NCBI GenBank assembly: GCA_002315315.1
Contig: DCGT01000006.1
Coordinates: 1 to 6,229, forward strand
Source of the DNA: Faecalibacterium sp. UBA1771
GTDB taxonomy: Bacteria > Bacillota > Clostridia > Oscillospirales > Ruminococcaceae
Direction: 5' to 3'
Length of the DNA: 6,229 nucleotides
The notes under the pieces were generated by a model. The model was given only the letters and a program-made list of their open reading frames with translations. It did no database searches and had not been told where the DNA came from. The position numbers were made by a program, and so were the translations under genes. Shown here piece by piece: positions 1 to 5,273 of this stretch (position 1 is the stretch's first letter; each line of letters begins with the position of its first letter).

Positions 1-231
1 TACGGTCATCAGTAACTGTACCTTCACCGGCAACAGCGCAAAATACGGCGGTGCGTTGGACATTGATACGATAGAACAAACCGCTGAAATTATTGACTGC
101 ACCATCACCGGCAACACCGCGACAGCCAACGGCGGCGGTATCTACTACGAAAACGATGGTCTTGCTCTCGGCGGCTCGACTGTAATAACCGACAACAAGG
201 TCGGCGAAACCGTCAACAACCTTGAAATTGT
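1..231 (+). repeat. Intragenic long-period repeat, copy A (beta-helix module)
   Basis: This stretch matches bases 1225-1455 of the same gene at an offset of exactly 1224 bp (408 codons). The first 54 bases differ at only three positions. After that the match is mainly at protein level (DCTITGNTATANGGGIYYE, NLEIV). Copy A is cut by the window edge, so the module probably continues upstream. Confidence 0.85.
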
Positions 232-3200
232 CGATGGAAAAAAGATAAGCTTCGCAGGGAACACCGACGCTCCGACAGAGGATATGAAGGTCGGCGTGAC
301 TATGGAGAGTGTGGGCGCCTTCTCGTACTCCGACGACAAAGCCTCGACCTACCTCGATTATTTCACCTCCGACAACACGGATTATCTCGTAATCAAGAAT
401 ACAAACAACGAGCTTGAGCTTGGTCTTATCGTTGCAAACGTAACCTTTAACGGCAAGGTAAAGAGCTTCGCCTCGCTCCCCGACGCGTTTGATTACATCG
501 GCACGCTGCAGACGACCTCCGAAAAGGTCGCGTCGGTCAAGATGATTGCCGATGACAATACGACAAAGAGCGCGACACTCGCAAGCGGCAAGCACGCGGT
601 TCTTGACCTCAACGGCTGTGAAATCAAGTATGTCGGAAGCGGCAATAATTCCGTTATTACCAACAACGGCACATTGACAATCAACGACAGCAAGTTCGGC
701 GATGCAAAGTACACCCGCTACTGGGTACCCGATTCCTCCACCGGTATGTGGAAGGAAACGGACAAGACAACAGCCGAGAACACCGGCACCAAGACCGAGA
801 ACGTCGACTACTTCAAGACGGTCGGCGGTGTTATCACCGGAGGCAGGGGAACATATACAAACAACGCTACTGATGGCGGCGGTATCTACAATATCGGCTC
901 GCTGACTCTCAGCTCCGGTAATATCGTCGGCAACTGTGCGCCATATCGCGGCGGCGGAATATTTGCAGATACAGACAGCACATTCACCATGTCGGGCGGA
1001 AACATCTGCGGAAATTTCGCCATGCAACATGGCGGTGGTATCTATATAATGAGCGCAAAGCCTTTCGCCATAACCGGAGGCAGCATCAGCTATAACTGTG
1101 CTAATGCAGCCGGCGGCGCCGTGAATGCTGCAGGTTACCCGGCAGGCACAATTTCCGATGTATCGTTTATCGGAAATATGGTCAAAGGTTACGGCGGCGC
1201 GATGTGCCTCTGTGCTGTTGCGGATACGGTCATCAGTAACTGTACCTTCTCCGATAACAGCGCAAAATACGGCGGTGCAATAGACGTTGATATGGGAGAT
1301 AATACTCTCAAGCTTGTCGACTGCACCTTTACCGGCAACACCGCGACCAATAAAGGCGGCGGTATATATTACGAGAGCGGAAATCTTGTTCTCGGCGGCA
1401 AGACAGACATAACCGGCAACAAGATCGGTACAGCCGCAAGCAACCTTGAGATTGTCGGCAGTCTGAAAACCACCCTCGGCACCAAGACCTCAACCTCAGA
1501 GGGCAACGGCGTTAAGGCGTTCGACAGTACAAGCACCGTCGGAATAGGCTTTAGTACAGCTATCGGTGACGCGGCGGTCATTCCGATTACCGACACCACC
1601 GGAACAGCCGCCCTCGCACTCAGCACAATCTTTATCCCCGATCAGCAGGGATGCGGAATAAGGTTCGCAAATAACGTCATCAACCTTACCGGTCCCGTCG
1701 TTTCGCTCAGCGCCGACGGCGGCACGACCGTAGTCAAGTACAGCTCCGTTGATGAAGCTGTCAAGGCAATCAAGGATTTGACCGTCAAGACAAATGTCCT
1801 GCTCAAGCTTCTCGGCGATGTGACTGCCGATGCGGTATTCGCAGATAGCTATACCGCCGCAGTCAAGCTCGACCTGAACGGCAAGACGCTGACCGGGACC
1901 TCGAGCGGCAGCTCGGCTATTGGCTTAAGCAATGCAAACCTCACACTCACGCTGACCGACAGCTCCGCCGAAAAGAGCGGCAAGGTCGTTCCCGCAAGCG
2001 GAAAAACCTCTGTAACCGTCACGGCGGGCAAAATGACTGTGACCGACGGCAAAATCGACGGATTTGCAGTCAAGAGCGAGGGTGAAATGAATATTTCGGG
2101 CGGCTTCGTAAAGGGCGCGTACTCGGTAGAAACCGGCGGCAAGCTGTCGGTAAACGGCGGACATTTCGCCGTCAACCCGACCGACACCGCCACACCGAGC
2201 AGCTATGACTACGTTGCAAGCGGCTACAAGTCGATTCCCGACAGCGCGGCAAATATAACCGACGGATACAACTTCGTCGTCAAGGCAGTGACGTCTGCTC
2301 CTGCCGACGGCGTGGGATATACCATCGGCTACGCCGCCGAAACGATGACCGCGGCAGAGGGCTATGAGGTCAGCTCGGGCAATGCATATACCCCCGTCAC
2401 GCTGACCGACAATAAGATTGTCCCGGGCGGAACGTACTATGTGCGCAAGGCCGAGACGTCGACAAACGCCCCGAGCGATTGGACGGCGGTCACGCTCAAG
2501 ACACGCAGAGATATTGAGGAGAACGTCTACACCGCCGAGGTCAATTACAAGGACGGCTTGAAGGCGACCACCGAAAATCTCACCACCGCTATGGAATACA
2601 GCACCGACGGCGGCACGAATTGGACCGACGCTCCCAACGGTGAAAAGGAGATAGCGGGTTACACCGAGCTTATCGTTCGCTACAAGGCGACCGCGACCGA
2701 ATTTGCGGGCAACACCAAAGAGATAGGCGTTGTCTACACCGAATTTGAAGAGGATTTGGACAACACCCAAAAGGAACAGATGAAGAAAATCATCGACGAT
2801 ACCGTTGAACAAATCGGTACGCTGTCGACCTTCAACGGTGCGCAGAATGCCACAGCGGATTCGTCGATACAGCAAAAGCTCGGCTCGGACGGCTTCGTGA
2901 GCGTTGAGTTCATCAAGTCGAACACAGTCATCAAGAGTGACTTTAACAAGACGGCGACTGCGACTGAGTTTGTATTCGATGTAACACCGTACACCCGAAT
3001 CGGCACGGCAGAGCCTCAGGCGGTGCATAACGTCGTCGGCGGTCTGACCTTCCGTCTGCCGGTCGTGGTGGAGGATGACTTCACATACGCGAACGTCTAC
3101 CACGAGGGCGTACTGCTCGCGCAGGTCGAGGTACAGACCGACCCGAACAGCGGCGAAAAGTACATTGAGGTCACCGGCTATCAGTTCTCGCAGTACAGCT

Positions 3201-3262
3201 ACAAGCTGACCAACAGCAAGCTCACCATTCCCGGACGCTACAATCCCAAGACGGGAGTTTAA
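2..3262 (+). CDS. Large secreted beta-helix adhesin-like protein (5'-truncated, C-terminal 1086 residues)
   Basis: The reading frame is open from the window edge, so the TTG at base 56 is only an internal codon and the true start lies upstream. The first ~750 visible residues carry repeats of the chlamydial polymorphic outer membrane protein type, for example NCTFTGNSAKYGGAL (bases 14-58), DCTITGNTATANGGGI (95-142), NCAPYRGGGIF (about 932-963), then copies near 1001, 1094, 1160, 1238 and 1319. Between and after them are 'LDLNG' segments (near 607 and 1870) typical of pectate-lyase-like parallel beta-helices. From about 2287 come two beta-sandwich-like modules (YTIGYAAETM...PGGTYYVRKAET, then MEYSTDGGTNW...VRYKAT) resembling repeats in clostridial surface proteins, perhaps DUF4073-like. 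From about 2736 there is a last charged and beta-rich domain. The protein ends in NPKTGV at TAA 3260-3262, with no hydrophobic anchor. By family analogy it is extracellular and binds surfaces or glycans; the ligand is unknown. No catalytic motif was recognised. The exact domain names are tentative. Confidence 0.9.
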   Translation, partial: TVISNCTFTGNSAKYGGALDIDTIEQTAEIIDCTITGNTATANGGGIYYENDGLALGGSTVITDNKVGETVNNLEIVDGKKISFAGNTDAPTEDMKVGVTMESVGAFSYSDDKASTYLDYFTSDNTDYLVIKNTNNELELGLIVANVTFNGKVKSFASLPDAFDYIGTLQTTSEKVASVKMIADDNTTKSATLASGKHAVLDLNGCEIKYVGSGNNSVITNNGTLTINDSKFGDAKYTRYWVPDSSTGMWKETDKTTAENTGTKTENVDYFKTVGGVITGGRGTYTNNATDGGGIYNIGSLTLSSGNIVGNCAPYRGGGIFADTDSTFTMSGGNICGNFAMQHGGGIYIMSAKPFAITGGSISYNCANAAGGAVNAAGYPAGTISDVSFIGNMVKGYGGAMCLCAVADTVISNCTFSDNSAKYGGAIDVDMGDNTLKLVDCTFTGNTATNKGGGIYYESGNLVLGGKTDITGNKIGTAASNLEIVGSLKTTLGTKTSTSEGNGVKAFDSTSTVGIGFSTAIGDAAVIPITDTTGTAALALSTIFIPDQQGCGIRFANNVINLTGPVVSLSADGGTTVVKYSSVDEAVKAIKDLTVKTNVLLKLLGDVTADAVFADSYTAAVKLDLNGKTLTGTSSGSSAIGLSNANLTLTLTDSSAEKSGKVVPASGKTSVTVTAGKMTVTDGKIDGFAVKSEGEMNISGGFVKGAYSVETGGKLSVNGGHFAVNPTDTATPSSYDYVASGYKSIPDSAANITDGYNFVVKAVTSAPADGVGYTIGYAAETMTAAEGYEVSSGNAYTPVTLTDNKIVPGGTYYVRKAETSTNAPSDWTAVTLKTRRDIEENVYTAEVNYKDGLKATTENLTTAMEYSTDGGTNWTDAPNGEKEIAGYTELIVRYKATATEFAGNTKEIGVVYTEFEEDLDNTQKEQMKKIIDDTVEQIGTLSTFNGAQNATADSSIQQKLGSDGFVSVEFIKSNTVIKSDFNKTATATEFVFDVTPYTRIGTAEPQAVHNVVGGLTFRLPVVVEDDFTYANVYHEGVLLAQVEVQTDPNSGEKYIEVTGYQFSQYSYKLTNSKLTIPGRYNPKTGV
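1225..1455 (+). repeat. Intragenic long-period repeat, copy B (beta-helix module)
   Basis: This is the second copy of the module, encoding TVISNCTFSDNSAKYGGAI, then DCTFTGNTATNKGGGIYYE and ending near NLEIV. The spacing to copy A is a multiple of three, so loss or gain of one unit by recombination would keep the reading frame. Confidence 0.85.
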
Positions 3263-3328
3263 CGGCGGGCGACACAAGGACAGTCGTTAGGCAGACTGCG
3301 AAAAAGTGTAAATTTCAGCAAAGAAAAG

Positions 3329-3363
3329 GCGGCAGGCTCCGAAAAGAGTCTGCCGCTGTTTTT
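3329..3363 (+). terminator. Rho-independent terminator in the convergent gap, probably bidirectional
   Basis: The arms GCGGCAGGCTC (3329-3339) and GAGTCTGCCGC (3346-3356) form an 11-bp stem with one G-U wobble and a CGAAAA loop, followed by TGTTTTT (3357-3363). It sits 67 bp after the stop of the large adhesin-like gene. On the minus strand the same stem is followed by CTTTTCTTT (complement of 3320-3328), 34 bp beyond the end of the hydrolase gene, so it probably ends both convergent transcripts. Confidence 0.88.
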
Positions 3364-3396
3364 ATGTGTCGACTTGTATTATTTGACGGTGCGCGA

Positions 3397-4542
3397 TTAC
3401 AGCGCGGAATAAACGATGTTTCGAATGCGCGGATGCATATATTCCTCGCGGTTCGGCATAGATTCCTGAAAATAAATTATGCTTATTTTTTCGGTCGGGT
3501 CCATAAGCACCCAGCTTCCCCAGCCGCCCGTCCAGCCGAATTCGCCGAGCGAGGAGTTACTGCCCGCCGAGGGGTCGATTCTTGTACGCACGCCCAGACC
3601 GTAGCCGTAGCCGGCGAGATAGGGGTTGGTGAAATCCTTCAAAGCGTCGGAGCACAGACGGTTCATCGCCATCAGACGAATGGTTTTGTCGCCCAACAGA
3701 CGCACGCCGTTCCATTCGCCGAGCGTCATACAGCGCGCAAAGCGCGAATAATCCTCAAGTGTTCCGTACAGACCGCCGCAGGCAGATTCAAATTCGGGAA
3801 CGTGGAACATCGGCGGCAAAGAACCGACCTTGCGTCCCTCGGGCGTGAGCAGATAAAACACCGCCATTCTGTCCTTCTCGGATTCGGGTACGGCGAAGCA
3901 CATATCCTTGATTCCGAGCGGGTCGAAAATGTTCTTTTTGAGATATTCTCCGAACGTCATGCCGGTAAGTGTTTCGATAAGCGCGGCAACCATATCGTGA
4001 CTGTCACCGTAGAAAAAGTGTTCGCCCGGGTCAAACAGCCCCGGAGTTTTACCGCAGAGCTTGGCATATTCACGGAGCGTATACCGCCCCTGCGCCTTCA
4101 GCTTATCGCCCTCTTCACGGAGAATGCGGTTGTTTTCGTTGCTGTCGCCCCACGACATTGTTATTCCGCTCGTCATATCAAACAGATTTCCCACCGTGAC
4201 CGGGCTTTTTGCGGGACGAACAACCGTTTCGCCCCTGTCGTTTGTCGCAAAAACCTTTCGGTCGGCAAATTCCGGAATGTATTTCTCTACAGGGTCGGTG
4301 AGCAGAAACATTCCCTTCTCATAGAGCTGCAGACCTGCGGTAACGGAGATACATTTTGTCATCGAGGCGAGCTGACAGATTGTATCGGGTGCAAATGGGA
4401 TTTTTTCTTCGGCGTTTGCCCAGCCGATACAGCGGTCGTACAGCAGCTCATCTCCGCGATATACGCGCAGTCCGGCTCCCGCAGGGCCGTCGTCGGAAAT
4501 GAAGCCTTCCAAGAGTGCGTCGAGATTTTTTAATGTACCCAT
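3397..4542 (-). CDS. Serine hydrolase, beta-lactamase superfamily (EstB/LovD-like esterase or transferase)
   Basis: This is a complete 381-residue protein of the Beta-lactamase (PF00144-type) superfamily. The nucleophile motif SxxK is S60-M-T-K63. A second motif follows PGEHFFYGDS, with Tyr178 as the likely catalytic base; Asp180 stands where many relatives have Asn. The late motif GWTGGWGSW (336-344) replaces the KTG box of true beta-lactamases, as in EstB-like esterases and LovD-like acyltransferases. LFDMTSGIT (120-128) and GGLYGTLEDYSRFA (256-269) are further family signatures. The length is usual for the family. No signal peptide or membrane segment is visible, so it is probably cytoplasmic. 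The start at 4542 is chosen because AGGAG lies 7 nt upstream; an in-frame ATG at 4623 would add 27 unlike residues and ignore that site. It stands alone, convergent with the upstream adhesin-like gene and divergent from the downstream one. The substrate cannot be told from sequence; ester hydrolysis is more likely than beta-lactam resistance. Confidence 0.93.
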   Translation of the reverse strand: MGTLKNLDALLEGFISDDGPAGAGLRVYRGDELLYDRCIGWANAEEKIPFAPDTICQLASMTKCISVTAGLQLYEKGMFLLTDPVEKYIPEFADRKVFATNDRGETVVRPAKSPVTVGNLFDMTSGITMSWGDSNENNRILREEGDKLKAQGRYTLREYAKLCGKTPGLFDPGEHFFYGDSHDMVAALIETLTGMTFGEYLKKNIFDPLGIKDMCFAVPESEKDRMAVFYLLTPEGRKVGSLPPMFHVPEFESACGGLYGTLEDYSRFARCMTLGEWNGVRLLGDKTIRLMAMNRLCSDALKDFTNPYLAGYGYGLGVRTRIDPSAGSNSSLGEFGWTGGWGSWVLMDPTEKISIIYFQESMPNREEYMHPRIRNIVYSAL

Positions 4543-4549
4543 ACAAATT

Positions 4550-4554
4550 CTCCT
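4550..4554 (-). promoter_or_regulatory. Ribosome binding site of the serine hydrolase gene
   Basis: On the minus strand AGGAG sits within AAAAGGAGAA, 7 nt before the ATG at 4542-4540. It decides this start over the upstream in-frame ATG at 4623. Confidence 0.85.
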
Positions 4555-4591
4555 TTTCTTTTTTAACCGACACCGTGTTGCGTAAGCGGTT

Positions 4592-4706
4592 CGGACAGGA
4601 TAAAAATTCACCTGACAATGCAATCCGAGATAAATACTCCGAGAACTCAGGTGGGAGCTGCATAATCGGACTGATTATATTGCCGAAAGCCTCGCCGGCG
4701 TGTCCG
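4592..4706 (-). promoter_or_regulatory. Candidate structured 5' leader of the serine hydrolase mRNA
   Basis: Between the predicted start of transcription and the RBS, four perfect inverted repeats nest without crossing. The outer stem is CGGACA/TGTCCG (4701-4706 with 4592-4597). Inside it lie GCCG/CGGC (4696-4699 with 4682-4685), a hairpin ATAATC-AGTCC-GATTAT (4662-4678) and CACCTGA/TCAGGTG (4647-4653 with 4609-4615). Together they would form a closed multi-branch junction. It matches no riboswitch class I recognise: no T-box, c-di-GMP, TPP, SAM or ykkC consensus was found. The individual stems are short, so the fold may be fortuitous. Confidence 0.35.
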
Positions 4707-4723
4707 TTATATCTTGTAATTCA

Positions 4724-4732
4724 AGTATAGCA
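4724..4732 (-). promoter_or_regulatory. Extended -10 promoter for the serine hydrolase gene
   Basis: The minus strand reads TGCTATACT, an extended -10 element (TGn plus TATACT, one mismatch to TATAAT). No good -35 box is present at 17 nt, which extended -10 promoters tolerate. Transcription would begin near 4717, giving a leader of about 175 nt before the ATG. Confidence 0.5.
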
Positions 4733-5037
4733 TATCTGCCGTCTGCAAAAAACCCCCGATGCTCGCGGCAGAGTGACGGAGCCGGGCATAAACGACGTCT
4801 GCCTTGCGCTTAATCCTTTCCCGAGAGAGGAAGCCGCCTGTCGGCGAAAAAGCTTTGTCCTGCCCTCGCAGTCGGTGAGAGTGAAAAGCTTTATCGATAT
4901 ACAGTGTTAAAACCGAGTCGGGTCGGGGAGCGGAGCTGCGGCAAATCGCGCAAAATCCATATATTGCGGTATTTGCAAGGGAAAAGATAAAATAATACAA
5001 TATTCAGAAGTAATTTTACATAAAAAGGTAGATTTTC
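4733..5037. other. Intergenic stretch without a recognisable gene
   Basis: This stretch lies between the two divergent promoters. The left part (to about 4960) is GC-richer and the right part (about 4960-5037) is distinctly AT-rich. Short open frames exist on the minus strand, but none has an RBS, a family signature or protein-like composition. It contains two copies of the near-palindrome AAAAGCTTT (4848-4856 and 4884-4892), 36 bp apart. It may be a decayed gene or a binding region; nothing decides between these. Confidence 0.5.
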
Positions 5038-5047
5038 GGGGGGGGGG
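5038..5047 (+). repeat. Poly-G tract (10 G)
   Basis: An uninterrupted run of ten G residues sits in AT-rich surroundings, ending 18 bp before the -35 box of the downstream adhesin promoter. Runs of this length are prone to slipped-strand mispairing. Confidence 0.95.
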
Positions 5048-5065
5048 TATTTTTGTGCTTCGGAC

Positions 5066-5094
5066 TTGCAAAACCCGATAAAATACTGTATAAT
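5066..5094 (+). promoter_or_regulatory. Sigma-A-type promoter of the InlB-repeat protein gene
   Basis: TTGCAA (-35, 5066-5071) and a perfect TATAAT (-10, 5089-5094) are separated by the optimal 17 bp. Transcription would begin near 5101, leaving a leader of about 170 nt before the ATG at 5274. Confidence 0.78.
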
Positions 5095-5122
5095 ATGGGA
5101 ACGAATATAAATTGGTGAAGAA

Positions 5123-5240
5123 TGTGTCAAAACGGACACAGATTATTCATAATTATATGATACAATAATTTCGGACGCCGAGGCTTGAGAAGCGCGGCGC
5201 CGACCGAAATCCTTTTGTCGAGGCGGTGAGCCGCTTCTTT
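5123..5240 (+). promoter_or_regulatory. Candidate structured 5' leader of the InlB-repeat protein mRNA
   Basis: Four inverted repeats follow one another in the leader. They are TGTGTC/GACACA (5123-5140, 6-nt loop); ATTATT/AATAAT (5142-5147 with 5164-5169); and a long stepped hairpin made of ATTTCGG, CGCCG and GCTT pairing with AAGC, CGGCG and CCGAAAT (5168-5210, loop GAG), followed by CCTTTTG. The last is AGGCGG-TGAG-CCGCTT (5221-5236), followed by CTTTATAT. The second and third stems share two bases and cannot both form fully. The last two have weak T-rich tails, so attenuation is possible. No known riboswitch consensus is recognised. Confidence 0.4.
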
Positions 5241-5259
5241 ATATAGATAATATAGTGAG

Positions 5260-5265
5260 AAAGGG
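5260..5265 (+). promoter_or_regulatory. Ribosome binding site of the InlB-repeat protein gene
   Basis: AAAGGG lies 8 nt before the ATG at 5274. It is a moderate Shine-Dalgarno match that supports this start, as does the signal peptide that begins immediately after it. Confidence 0.7.
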
Positions 5266-5273
5266 TTATTTGA

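Noticed and set aside
1925..3277. A 450-codon open frame on the minus strand
   Set aside because: It lies wholly opposite the strongly supported plus-strand surface-protein gene, has low-complexity R/V/L-rich composition and no recognisable domain. It is a by-product of the codon use of the real gene.
3364..4533. A 389-codon open frame on the plus strand
   Set aside because: It is antisense to the serine hydrolase, which has clear catalytic motifs and an RBS. The frame starts inside the terminator tail and shows no family signature.
4543..4623. Upstream in-frame ATG giving a 27-residue longer hydrolase
   Set aside because: The extra residues do not resemble a signal peptide or the family N-terminus, and a good AGGAG sits just before the ATG at 4542.
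5015..5053. A second promoter spanning the G tract (TTTACA ... TATTTT)
   Set aside because: The spacer would be 27 bp with the present ten G residues, far from the 16-18 bp needed, and the downstream TTGCAA/TATAAT promoter is much better.
4707..5139. Two overlapping short minus-strand open frames (97 and 82 codons) in the intergenic region
   Set aside because: No ribosome binding site, domain or protein-like composition was found. They overlap each other and the promoter elements.
5066..5273. A known c-di-GMP, T-box or other standard riboswitch before the adhesin gene
   Set aside because: Adhesin genes in Clostridia are often under c-di-GMP riboswitches, so I looked for the conserved cores, but neither the GEMM-type nor the T-box consensus is present.
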